DNA of 64,000 bases, taken from Congregibacter brevis (lineage in GTDB: Bacteria; Pseudomonadota; Gammaproteobacteria; Pseudomonadales; Halieaceae). The DNA is taken from contig NZ_CP136865.1 of assembly GCF_045689245.1 (NCBI RefSeq), forward strand, positions 3,038,001 to 3,102,000. The letters are read 5' to 3'. Of this stretch, positions 16,354 to 24,680 are shown in pieces (the first letter of the stretch is position 1; every line of letters begins with the position of its first letter). Under the pieces are notes generated by a model that was not told where the DNA came from, ran no database searches, and saw only the letters and a list, made by a program, of their open reading frames with translations. The translations under genes were made by a program, and so were the position numbers.

Positions 16354-17751
16354 CTAAGCGCCCAAATGCTCGGACATAAAGCGTTGTACCGCTGCAATAT
16401 CGTTTGTCAGCACGTCAAAGTGCTCATCAAGCTCAAACAAGCCTGCTAGGTGAAGCGGCAAGTGTGCAGTAGTTCCAACCGACGCTTGTCCTATAGCGTC
16501 AGGAAACTTAGCGGGATGGGCTGTTGCGAGAGTCACCCAGGGCAGCTCGGCCTTTTCCTTAGCACTTAGGGCCGCCGCGTAACCAATGGCACTGTGAGGA
16601 TCCAGCAGATAACCCGTTTTGTCCCATACCTCACTAATGCAAGCTAGTGTCTGTGCATCATCGACGCGATGACTGGCAAACATCATGCGAGCATTAGCCA
16701 TGGCGCCTTCCGAGAGTGCTATATCGCCGTCATCAAAAGCGGCCATTAGATCTGCAATAGCGCCGCCATCTCGGTCATAGAGATCGAACATCAGGCGCTC
16801 AAAATTGCTCGATACGGAGATATCCATACTGGGCGACAGTGTGTGTTCCAAGGTTTGCCGAGCATAATCACCACTCGTAAGAAGTCGGTGAAGCACGTCA
16901 TTTCGATTGGTAGCGATCATGAGTTGCGCCACTGGCAAGCCCATTTTGGATGCAAGATACCCTGCAAAAATGTCGCCAAAGTTGCCCGTAGGCACCGAAT
17001 AAGCTGCAGCGCGATGCGGCGCACCAAGAGCTAAGCCGGCGTAAAAATAGTAGACAATCTGAGCCATGATGCGCGCCCAGTTAATTGAATTTACAGCAAC
17101 GAGACTCCGCCCGTCGGGAAGAAAACTCTGGTCGCGAAAGCTCGCCTTCACCATAGCCTGACAGTCGTCAAAGTTACCCTCTAAGGCGAGATTATGAATC
17201 GTGGGCCCACTTAAGGTAGTCATCTGACGACGCTGCACCTCAGACACTCTCTGGTGAGGGTGCAGAATGAAAATATCGATATTGTCACAGCGCTGACAGC
17301 CGGCGATAGCGGCAGAACCCGTATCCCCCGATGTAGCACCCATAATGACGACTTTTTCACCGCGGCGCTTAAGGATGGTGTCGAGCAATCTGCCCAAGAG
17401 CTGCAAAGCGAAGTCTTTGAAGGCCAAAGTCGGGCCATGAAAAAGCTCAAGAACCCACTGATTGTGATCAAGTTGTACTAAAGGTGCGACCGCGGAATGC
17501 CTAAACACGGCATAGGTCTCGTCAATAATTGACTGTAGCTCTTCGCTTTCGAACGCCCCTTCGACGAACGGGAGCAGAATCCGATGGGCTAGGGACGGAT
17601 AGTCAAGAGACGCCATCTCTTCGAGTTCCGAAACGGTAAAACTGGGAAGGCTCTCGGGAACATACAGCCCTCCGTCGCTCGCCAAACCGGTCAGCAACAC
17701 TTCTTCGAAACTGAGTGTAGGTGCGGTGCCTCGGGTACTGATATAACGCAC
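16354..17751 (-). CDS. thrC: Threonine synthase
   Basis: PLP enzyme converting O-phosphohomoserine to threonine. I chose the GTG at 17749-17751 (start MRYISTRGTAPTLSFEEVLL): it has an AAAGGT ribosome site 5 bases upstream, lies 11 bp after the hom stop, and matches the Pseudomonas-type N-terminus. A longer TTG frame would overlap hom. It gives 465 residues. The PLP lysine lies in LAFKDFALQLLGR and the phosphate loop is in SVPTGNFGDIFAGY. Likely co-transcribed as hom-thrC. Confidence 0.96.
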   Translation of the reverse strand: MRYISTRGTAPTLSFEEVLLTGLASDGGLYVPESLPSFTVSELEEMASLDYPSLAHRILLPFVEGAFESEELQSIIDETYAVFRHSAVAPLVQLDHNQWVLELFHGPTLAFKDFALQLLGRLLDTILKRRGEKVVIMGATSGDTGSAAIAGCQRCDNIDIFILHPHQRVSEVQRRQMTTLSGPTIHNLALEGNFDDCQAMVKASFRDQSFLPDGRSLVAVNSINWARIMAQIVYYFYAGLALGAPHRAAAYSVPTGNFGDIFAGYLASKMGLPVAQLMIATNRNDVLHRLLTSGDYARQTLEHTLSPSMDISVSSNFERLMFDLYDRDGGAIADLMAAFDDGDIALSEGAMANARMMFASHRVDDAQTLACISEVWDKTGYLLDPHSAIGYAAALSAKEKAELPWVTLATAHPAKFPDAIGQASVGTTAHLPLHLAGLFELDEHFDVLTNDIAAVQRFMSEHLGA

Positions 17752-17761
17752 AGGATTACCT

Positions 17762-19051
17762 TTAGTTTGCCGATTCAATTCGAATGCAATGGGGGTGAGT
17801 AATTCCAGGTAATGCTGAAATTGCTGTTACCGCTCGACGCAATGCTTCTTCTCTGGCGCTATTGGTGAGCACCACCACCGGCACGGTTGCCGCAGCCCCT
17901 TTGGGTGGCTTTTGGATAAGAGCTTCTATGCTGATGCCTTCGGCGCTCAGGCAATTCGCCAGTTGAGACATGACTCCCGGGCGATCCTCCGCTTGCATGC
18001 GAAGGTACCAAGCGCTTGTCACCGCTTCCATAGGCAGAGTGGGAGCTGACTCAAGATTAGAAACAGGTACGCCTAAACAGTGCACGGAGTTACCGCCCGC
18101 CCGCGCTATATCCACAATATCAGCCACGACTGCTGACGCCGTAGGTAAACGCCCCGCACCGGCGCCCGAATACACAGTTTCGCCTGCCGCATGGCCCTGA
18201 AGTCGCACCGCGTTGAGTACGCCGTCAACGTTAGCGAGCAGCGAACCCTTTGGGAGCAGTGTGGGATGAACGCGAAGCTCTATGCCATCCGCGTGTCGCT
18301 TGGCGATGCCCAAGTGCTTAATGCGATAACCAAGCTCGTCAGCAAACTGAATATCCGCTGGTGTGACTGCGCTTATGCCTTCGCAAAACACCGCCGAAAA
18401 ATTGAGCGGCGTTGAGAAAGCCATCGCGGCAAGGATACTCAGCTTGTGCGCAGCATCTGTGCCCTCCACGTCAAAGGTGGGATCAGCCTCGGCATAACCC
18501 AGGGCTTGAGCCTCTGCTAAAACCTCGTCAAAGGGCCGTTGATGCGCGCCCATTTCCGTGAGTATAAAGTTACCCGTCCCATTAATGATGCCCGACAATT
18601 CGCTTACGGTATTCGCCGCCATGCCATCGCGGAGGGCTTTAAGAATGGGGACTGCACCCGCAACCGCTGCCTCGCAGAGCAGACTACCGCCACACTCTTC
18701 TGCAAGGGCCAATAGCTCATTGCCATGCTCAGCTATAAGCGCTTTGTTAGCCGTAACCACGGACTTTCCGCAGCGTAATGCGGTCTCAACGATATCCTTC
18801 GCCAGAGTCGTACCGCCGATGCTTTCAACCACAACATCGACATCGTCCGCCCGCGCCACCTCCAGTAGGTCGCGGTGAACCGGCACATCACCGGTAGGAC
18901 AGTCCTCTCGGTCTCGCCGGGCGCCGACGCGAGTCAGCAAAAGCTCGCGACCTGCTCGCGCGCCCAATAAAACGGCCTGGCTACGAAGCAGCTCTATGGT
19001 GCCACCACCAACGGTGCCGTTGCCGCAGACTCCAATCCGCAAAGCGCTCAT
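17762..19051 (-). CDS. hom: Homoserine dehydrogenase
   Basis: Reduces aspartate semialdehyde to homoserine. It has an N-terminal NAD(P) fold with GVCGNGTVGGGT, the catalytic domain with TANKALIAEHGNELL and EADPTFDVEGTDAAHKL, and a C-terminal ACT domain starting EDRPGVMSQLANCL that suggests threonine feedback. There is no fused aspartokinase. I chose the ATG at 19049-19051 (MSALRIGVCGNG) because it matches family N-termini; an ATG ten codons upstream (19081) is possible and neither has a decisive ribosome site. Followed directly by thrC. Confidence 0.96.
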   Translation of the reverse strand: MSALRIGVCGNGTVGGGTIELLRSQAVLLGARAGRELLLTRVGARRDREDCPTGDVPVHRDLLEVARADDVDVVVESIGGTTLAKDIVETALRCGKSVVTANKALIAEHGNELLALAEECGGSLLCEAAVAGAVPILKALRDGMAANTVSELSGIINGTGNFILTEMGAHQRPFDEVLAEAQALGYAEADPTFDVEGTDAAHKLSILAAMAFSTPLNFSAVFCEGISAVTPADIQFADELGYRIKHLGIAKRHADGIELRVHPTLLPKGSLLANVDGVLNAVRLQGHAAGETVYSGAGAGRLPTASAVVADIVDIARAGGNSVHCLGVPVSNLESAPTLPMEAVTSAWYLRMQAEDRPGVMSQLANCLSAEGISIEALIQKPPKGAAATVPVVVLTNSAREEALRRAVTAISALPGITHPHCIRIESAN

Positions 19052-19102
19052 TGTATTAAATGTACTCCAACTGTCATTCATCTACGCCGCTTTCCCAAGG
19101 TC

Positions 19103-20296
19103 TCAAGCCTCGGGAATGCCGTCCTCACGAAACATACGTTTAATATTGCGAATCGCCTGGCGTGTTCGGTGCTCGTTCTCAATAAGTCCGAAGCGCACAT
19201 AGCCCTCGCCATACTCGCCAAAACCGATACCTGGAGACACAGCGACCTTTGCGTCCTTAATCAGCTTTTTACTGAACTCCAGGGAGCCCATTTCACGGTA
19301 GGCTTCGGGAATCTCTGCCCAGACGAACATCGTCGCCTTTGGGGGTGTAACCGGCCAACCGCTCGCTGTTAAGCCTTCACAAAGAACGTCGCGACGAGAC
19401 TGGTACATCACGTTTATTTCTGACACACATGCCTGATCACCCTCTAGCGCGGCGATTGCAGCGACCTGTATCGGGGTAAACATGCCGTAGTCCAGGTAAG
19501 ACTTCATGCGAGCAAGAGCGCCGACTAAGGTGGAGTTTCCGCAGCAAAAGCCAATGCGCCATCCAGGCATGTTGTAGCTCTTGGACATGCTAAAAAACTC
19601 TACCGCCACTTCTCGGGCACCTTCCACCTGCAAGATAGAGGGAGCAACGTAACCGTCGAAGCAAAGGTCCGCGTAGGCTAGATCTTGCACAACCCAAATT
19701 TTGTGCTCCCGCGCTATCTCAACCACTTTCTCAAAGAACGGCAGTTCCACGCAGTGTGTGGTGGGGTTCGAGGGAAAGTTAAGCACCAGCATCTTAGGTT
19801 TGGGCCAACTGTTACGGATAGCATTTTCCAGCTCTTGAAAAAACTCGTCTTCGTTACCCATTGGAACGTGGCGAATATCCGCACCGGAGATCACAAAACC
19901 ATAGGGGTGAATAGGATAAGAAGGGTTAGGAACAAGAATGGCGTCGCCGGGACCCGTGGTTGCTAGGGCCAAATGCGCCAGGCCTTCTTTAGAACCAAGA
20001 GTGACGATCGCTTCAGACTCAGGATCGAGCTCCACCGCGTAACGATTTCGGTACCAATCGCAGATCGCTTTTCGTAAGCGGGGTATGCCTTTGGATTGAG
20101 AATAGCGATGAGTGTCTGGGCGCTGCGCAGCCTCTATCATCTTATCAACGATATGCGCGGGCGTCGGTTGATCAGGATTGCCCATCCCGAAATCAATGAT
20201 GTCCTCCCCCGCTGCACGTGCGGCCTGCTTTAAGTCACCAACAATGCTGAAGACATAGGGCGGGAGGCGCTGGATGCGCTGAAATTGCTCTTCCAC
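19103..20296 (-). CDS. alaC: Alanine-synthesising aminotransferase, AlaC type
   Basis: Fold-type I PLP aminotransferase of 397 residues. The N-terminus, LPPYVFSIVGDLKQAARAAGEDIIDFGMGNPDQPTP in three overlapping pieces, is characteristic of the AlaC/YfdZ group that makes alanine from pyruvate. The Schiff-base lysine is in FFSMSKSYNMPGWRIGF, and the C-terminal substrate Arg lies in YVRFGLIENEHRTRQA. It is immediately upstream of hom in the same direction, an arrangement also seen in pseudomonads. Substrate assignment rests on family resemblance. Confidence 0.88.
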   Translation of the reverse strand: MEEQFQRIQRLPPYVFSIVGDLKQAARAAGEDIIDFGMGNPDQPTPAHIVDKMIEAAQRPDTHRYSQSKGIPRLRKAICDWYRNRYAVELDPESEAIVTLGSKEGLAHLALATTGPGDAILVPNPSYPIHPYGFVISGADIRHVPMGNEDEFFQELENAIRNSWPKPKMLVLNFPSNPTTHCVELPFFEKVVEIAREHKIWVVQDLAYADLCFDGYVAPSILQVEGAREVAVEFFSMSKSYNMPGWRIGFCCGNSTLVGALARMKSYLDYGMFTPIQVAAIAALEGDQACVSEINVMYQSRRDVLCEGLTASGWPVTPPKATMFVWAEIPEAYREMGSLEFSKKLIKDAKVAVSPGIGFGEYGEGYVRFGLIENEHRTRQAIRNIKRMFREDGIPEA

Positions 20297-20361
20297 GGGG
20301 ACTCGCTGTGCTCTCGGTGTCGGTAAACTAACTTTCTTTGGGGGATCGCTTTACTATGGGG

Positions 20362-21147
20362 CTATTGTAACCCCAGCACCGCTATCAAATCATCGGCGCT
20401 CTTGTACCCTGGGATCATCTCTCCACCAGGGGTAACAATCGCGGGCGTGCCGCGCACACCAAGCTGCTGCCCAAGCGCAAACTGCTCAGCGATGGGGTTT
20501 CCGGGGCAAACATTCTCTTCGAGCTCTTCGCGATTCTTAAAGGCAGTCAAAGTTGCCTGTCGATCATCAGAGCACCAGGCACTAGCCAGCTGGCGAAAAC
20601 CCGGCGACCCAATGCCCTGTCGGGGATAAGCAAGGTATCGCACTTCAACGCCGCGCCGATTCAACTCTGGCACCTCTTTATGGAGTTTTTGGCAGTAAAA
20701 ACAGGACACATCGGTGAACACAGTGATACTGCTGAGGGTTTCCCCTTCGGCAGGAAAGACAATGACGTGTTTCTCTGGAACAGCGGCAATAGCGTCCTTA
20801 CGATCGTTAGAGCGTTGTAGCTCGCCCAGATTAACTAGCCCTGTGAGACCGACATTGTAGAGGTCACCGACAAGAAAATAGTCGCCACTCTCCGTCGCGT
20901 AAACCGTAGGCCCAGATACGATGGATACTTTGTAAAGACCCGGCAGCTCACTGGCTTTTACGCTCTGCACTTCCAAGCCAATTTGTGGCGCGCCGAGACG
21001 TAATCGGAGCTTCTTCTCAATCGCGGGATCTACACCTTCGGCCGCGACGCCTAGCTGTGCGAACGTCGCAACGGTAAAGATGCAAAAACTAACCGATGCC
21101 AGTAAGCGAATAATCAGGGGACGTGGAGAAGTCCGACGTGAGTACAT
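20362..21147 (-). CDS. dsbC: Periplasmic thiol:disulfide isomerase, DsbC type
   Basis: Rearranges wrong disulfides in periplasmic proteins. From the ATG at 21145-21147 (MYSRRTSPRPLIIRLLASVS) the protein is 261 residues with a Sec signal peptide ending near GVAAEG. A longer frame to 21213 exists, but its N-terminus is not signal-like. The N-terminal dimerisation domain (VDPAIEKKLRLRLGAP) is followed by a thioredoxin fold with active site C-F-Y-C in FTDVSCFYCQKLHKEV. A second cysteine pair (SAWCSD and NVCPGNP) and cis-Pro GVRGTPAIVTP are present. Located between xerD and alaC. Confidence 0.94.
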   Translation of the reverse strand: MYSRRTSPRPLIIRLLASVSFCIFTVATFAQLGVAAEGVDPAIEKKLRLRLGAPQIGLEVQSVKASELPGLYKVSIVSGPTVYATESGDYFLVGDLYNVGLTGLVNLGELQRSNDRKDAIAAVPEKHVIVFPAEGETLSSITVFTDVSCFYCQKLHKEVPELNRRGVEVRYLAYPRQGIGSPGFRQLASAWCSDDRQATLTAFKNREELEENVCPGNPIAEQFALGQQLGVRGTPAIVTPGGEMIPGYKSADDLIAVLGLQ

Positions 21148-21324
21148 GAAATAGATCCCATTGCTTTGCCGCATAAAGCAGCCCGAAAAATGCCTGATAG
21201 AGCCTTTGATCATACCAGTCTTCGATAGTTCACTCAGTAAAAGATCGTGCGCAAATTCAACATCGAGGCCAATAACAACACGGCTTTGAAGTGGGTTTTA
21301 GACCTCCTCTCTTCGACGCCGCCC

Positions 21325-22233
21325 TCAGCCCCGAGGATGGTGTTTTGCGTGAAGACTCTGGAGACGTTGCTTCGCGACATGGGTGTAAATTTGGGTAGTG
21401 CTGAGATCGCTGTGCCCAAGCAACAACTGAACAACACGCAGATCAGCGCCGTGATTCACCAAGTGAGTAGCAAAAGCGTGCCTTAAAACGTGCGGCGAGA
21501 TCGATTTCTGAATTCCCGCCGTCGCCGCATGCTGCTTGATTCGGTGCCAGAACGTCTGTCGGGTCATCATTTGGGCTCGCCGGCTGGGAAACAAAACCTC
21601 CGACGACGTATTCCCCAGTAAATCGGGTCTAACGTCCCGCAGATATCGCTGTATCCAGTGTAGTGCTTCCTCTCCAATGGGTACCAGACGCTCCTTCCCA
21701 CCCTTCCCAATGATTCTGAGCACGCCCTGATTCAGACTTAGCTGTGACAGCGTCAAGCCGGTTAACTCGGACACGCGCAGGCCACAGGCATAAAGCAGCT
21801 CCAGCATGCAGCGATCCCGAAATCCAATAGGATCTTCTAAATCGGGAGCCTTCAGGAGCGCATCTACGTCGGATTCAGAAAGAGTTTTGGGTAACGGTCT
21901 GCCCAATTTTGGACTATCCAGACCCAGAGTGGGGTCGTCCGAAAGTTGCCCGTTGCGAAGAAGGTGACGATAGAAACCTCTTAAACAAGACAGTGCACGA
22001 GCTGCTGAACGCGGGGAGCGCTTGCTCTGAAGAAGACTCGCTAGATAAGCCTCTATGTCGCTCCTGGAAACCTCGACAGCGCTGTGGCCTCGACTCTGAA
22101 CCCACCGAGAATAAGCTTGAAGATCCCGCCGGTACGCAGCCAGAGTGTTCTCACTTAAACCCTTCTCCATCCAAACCGCATCCAGATAGGATTCGAGATG
22201 GGGGAAGTCGCTGCTGATGACAGATTTGGGCAT
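21325..22233 (-). CDS. xerD: Site-specific tyrosine recombinase XerD
   Basis: Works with XerC at dif to resolve chromosome dimers. 302 residues. The N-terminal SAM-like core-binding domain starts LESYLDAVWMEKGLSENTLAAYRRDL. The catalytic domain has Arg in YACGLRVSELTGL, Lys in IIGKGGKERLVPIG, H-x-x-R in SPHVLRHAFATHLV, His in LLGHSDLSTTQ and Tyr in IYTHVAKQRL. Its place upstream of dsbC is the conserved gammaproteobacterial order, which separates it from the island integrase at 1396-1985. Confidence 0.96.
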   Translation of the reverse strand: MPKSVISSDFPHLESYLDAVWMEKGLSENTLAAYRRDLQAYSRWVQSRGHSAVEVSRSDIEAYLASLLQSKRSPRSAARALSCLRGFYRHLLRNGQLSDDPTLGLDSPKLGRPLPKTLSESDVDALLKAPDLEDPIGFRDRCMLELLYACGLRVSELTGLTLSQLSLNQGVLRIIGKGGKERLVPIGEEALHWIQRYLRDVRPDLLGNTSSEVLFPSRRAQMMTRQTFWHRIKQHAATAGIQKSISPHVLRHAFATHLVNHGADLRVVQLLLGHSDLSTTQIYTHVAKQRLQSLHAKHHPRG

Positions 22234-22314
22234 GAGGTGAGCTTAGCAAAGTCGCAGGCAAACACGGCTTAAAATAGGCCCAAAAACCTATAGCTTCTAC
22301 AAAACACAGGGTAC

Positions 22315-22345
22315 AAAAAAACGGCCGTCCCAATGGGAGCGGCCG
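22315..22345 (-). terminator. Rho-independent terminator after rplS
   Basis: On the minus strand a GC-rich hairpin (CGGCCG arms plus three further GC pairs, loop of three, one bulged base) is followed directly by seven T residues. It lies 39 bp after the rplS stop and closes the rpsP-rimM-trmD-rplS operon before xerD. Confidence 0.85.
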
Positions 22346-22383
22346 CTTTAGGGTGTTCTTAGGCCGCAGACGCGACCGAAGAA

Positions 22384-22737
22384 TTAACCCAGCTTTTCTT
22401 TGATACGCGCTGAACGACCTGAACGCTCACGCAGGTAGTAGAGCTTAGCCTGACGAACGTCACCGCGACGCTTAACCTCAATAGACTCCAGCAAACGTGA
22501 GTAGGTCTGGAAAGTACGCTCAACGCCAACACCGTGGGAAATCTTTCGAACGGTAAAAGCAGAGTTCAGGCCACGGTTACGCTTACCCAGCACAACGCCC
22601 TCGAAGGCCTGCAGGCGCTCACGGCTACCTTCCTTTACCTTTACCTGAACAACGACTGTATCGCCGGGCGCAAACTCCGGTAACTCTTTATCCATCTGCT
22701 CAGCGTCAAGCTGAGAAATAATTGCATTGGTGCTCAT
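22384..22737 (-). CDS. rplS: 50S ribosomal protein L19
   Basis: 117 residues, the normal L19 length, located at the 30S-50S interface. Recognisable stretches are FAPGDTVVVQVKVKEGSRERLQAFEG, GLNSAFTVRKISHGVGVERTFQ and VKRRGDVRQAKLYYLRERSG in part. Last gene of rpsP-rimM-trmD-rplS, followed by a strong terminator. The 158-bp gap to trmD is longer than other gaps in the operon, so an extra promoter may lie there, but I could not identify one. Confidence 0.98.
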   Translation of the reverse strand: MSTNAIISQLDAEQMDKELPEFAPGDTVVVQVKVKEGSRERLQAFEGVVLGKRNRGLNSAFTVRKISHGVGVERTFQTYSRLLESIEVKRRGDVRQAKLYYLRERSGRSARIKEKLG

Positions 22738-22895
22738 TTTGTTGCTCCCAAACTACTCTTGTTCAATAGGCCGCTCATAGGAACGATCTTGTATAAAAAT
22801 TCATGTCTCGCTCTGGTTCGCACCGGAATAGTCGGTCTCCGAATTGCGTCTCTAAGCAAATTTTCACCGGCACTCACTAGTGCTCGAATACCAGA

Positions 22896-23648
22896 CTAGA
22901 CCAAGTCTCTCTGATATTCCGCCAGGAGTAACTGCTCTTCTGCAGTGAGCTCCCGACGCTTTTCCAGCGCTTCGAGCAAATCCGGCCGCCGCTCCCAGGT
23001 CCTTCCCAGCGCCTGCTTCAGGCGCCAACGTCGGATCGCAGCATGATCTCCGCTGAGCAGCACTGCAGGGACATCTTCTCCCTTGTACTGTTCTGGCCGA
23101 GTAAAATGCGGACAATCCAGCAAACCCTGCGCGAAAGAATCTTCTTCCGCTGAATCTTCGTGTCCCAATACTCCTGGCAGTAATCGCGCAACTGCGTCGA
23201 CAACTACCAGCGCGGCTAACTCTCCACCGCTTAATACGTAGTCACCGATGGAGACTTCCTCATCCACCGCCGACCTGACCAAACGCTCGTCAACACCTTC
23301 GTATCGACCCGCGAGTAACACCATTCCAGGCGTTTCGGCCAATGACTTTGCTCGCTCATGATCGAACTTCCGCCCCTGAGGCGAAAGATAAATCACTGGC
23401 GCGGCTTCTCCCGCAAACTCGCGTCCCGCTTCGAGGGCCGCTGCAAGAGGCTCCGGCCGCATCACCATCCCCGGTCCGCCACCGTAAGGGCGATCATCGA
23501 CGCTGCGATGCCGATCCGTAGTGTAATCCCGCGGGTTTACCGCTCGGAGCTGCAGTCGATCATCACGCACTGCTCGCCCTGTCACACCCAGATCACTCAC
23601 CATGCTGAGCATCTCTGGAAAGAGTGTGACCATCGCAATTCGCATCAA
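22896..23648 (-). CDS. trmD: tRNA (guanine-N1)-methyltransferase TrmD
   Basis: Methylates G37 of tRNAs with a G at position 36 and so protects the reading frame. 250 residues with the SPOUT knot: VDDRPYGGGPGMVMRPEPL near the N-terminus, LAGRYEGVDERL, and the SAM-binding IGDYVLSGGELAALV. C-terminal helical domain around FTRPEQYKGEDVPAVLLSGDHA. Its start overlaps the rimM stop by 4 bp. Confidence 0.97.
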   Translation of the reverse strand: MMRIAMVTLFPEMLSMVSDLGVTGRAVRDDRLQLRAVNPRDYTTDRHRSVDDRPYGGGPGMVMRPEPLAAALEAGREFAGEAAPVIYLSPQGRKFDHERAKSLAETPGMVLLAGRYEGVDERLVRSAVDEEVSIGDYVLSGGELAALVVVDAVARLLPGVLGHEDSAEEDSFAQGLLDCPHFTRPEQYKGEDVPAVLLSGDHAAIRRWRLKQALGRTWERRPDLLEALEKRRELTAEEQLLLAEYQRDLV

Positions 23649-24184
23649 TCTTCCGGATGCCAGTCGACGGTCATCGTCCCGTTCTCTAACTCCACCGACA
23701 GAACAACCGTGTCTGGCAAGTAGGGAATGAGTCTTTCCCGCTCATCGGCACTACCCTTACAAGGGCGCAGCACCAATACGTCGTTGGCGCCAGTCTCCAG
23801 CAGGTGGTCAATCTCGCCGAGCAGCAGCTTTTGCCCCTCGTGTTCGCTCCACACCTGCAAACCCTGCAACTGGTGCCAGTAGTACTCATCGGAATCTAAA
23901 ACAGGTAACTCCGATCTGGGAACCCATATTTCGGTACCCTTTAGCAGCTCAGCATCGGTGCGATTGTCTACACCCACCACTCTGGCTACCCAAGCTTTGC
24001 CCTGGATACGTCCATCGGCCAGCTCGATTGGTTCTGCATTCCGCCGCCTCTTGATCAGGTGGCTAGTGAAGGCAAAAAAGTTCTCGGGCGGGTCAGTAAA
24101 AATCTGAAGTTTGACCCAACCCTTGATGCCGTAAACACCGGAGATTTTTCCGGCGAGGAGCATCTGATCCTCGGGCGTGTTCAT
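23645..24184 (-). CDS. rimM: 16S rRNA processing protein RimM
   Basis: Ribosome maturation factor for the 30S head, binding S19. 179 residues: an N-terminal RimM beta-barrel (LLAGKISGVYGIKGWVKLQIFTD, in two parts) and a C-terminal PRC barrel with EYYWHQLQGLQVWSEHEGQ. Starts 13 bp downstream of rpsP and overlaps trmD by 4 bp, the standard operon. Confidence 0.96.
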   Translation of the reverse strand: MNTPEDQMLLAGKISGVYGIKGWVKLQIFTDPPENFFAFTSHLIKRRRNAEPIELADGRIQGKAWVARVVGVDNRTDAELLKGTEIWVPRSELPVLDSDEYYWHQLQGLQVWSEHEGQKLLLGEIDHLLETGANDVLVLRPCKGSADERERLIPYLPDTVVLSVELENGTMTVDWHPED

Positions 24185-24197
24185 GCCCGAGAGGCCG

Positions 24198-24455
24198 TTA
24201 AGCCGCTTCGCTGCTCGACTCTGCGACGCTGAGAAGCTTCGCTACGCGAGCGGACAATTGCGCACCCTGGCCCTGCCAGTACTCGATGCGCGCACGATCA
24301 ACGCGCAGGCGCTCTTCTTGACCTCGAGCCACAGGATTAAAGAACCCCACACGCTCAATGAAACGACCGTCGCGAGATCTGCGGCTGTCGGTTACTGTCA
24401 GGTGATAAAAAGGACGTTTCTTAGCGCCACTACGTGATAGTCGAATAGTTACCAT
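24198..24455 (-). CDS. rpsP: 30S ribosomal protein S16
   Basis: 85 residues beginning MVTIRLSRSGAKKRPFYHLT, the conserved S16 N-terminus, with DSRRSRDGRFIERVGFFNP following. First gene of the rpsP-rimM-trmD-rplS operon. The C-terminus is short and ends SVAESSSEAA. The 225-bp gap to ffh probably holds its promoter, but no convincing -35/-10 pair was found. Confidence 0.98.
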   Translation of the reverse strand: MVTIRLSRSGAKKRPFYHLTVTDSRRSRDGRFIERVGFFNPVARGQEERLRVDRARIEYWQGQGAQLSARVAKLLSVAESSSEAA

Positions 24456-24680
24456 TGCCTTGCCAACTCACTCCTGCGAAAACCCGTAATCCTCTGCCAT
24501 CTTCGGCGTTTGGCTACAGATCATCGATAAACACTCGATAAATTCGGGTAACCGTTAAGCACAATGCTTTTCGGACCCCTGCGAAAGGTGGCGCATCATA
24601 CAGAAAACAGAGCGCTGATGAAAGCCCTCCAAGCTGTGATTTTTTCAATACTTGCGGGCGGTTAGAGCCGCCTGGAGCCG

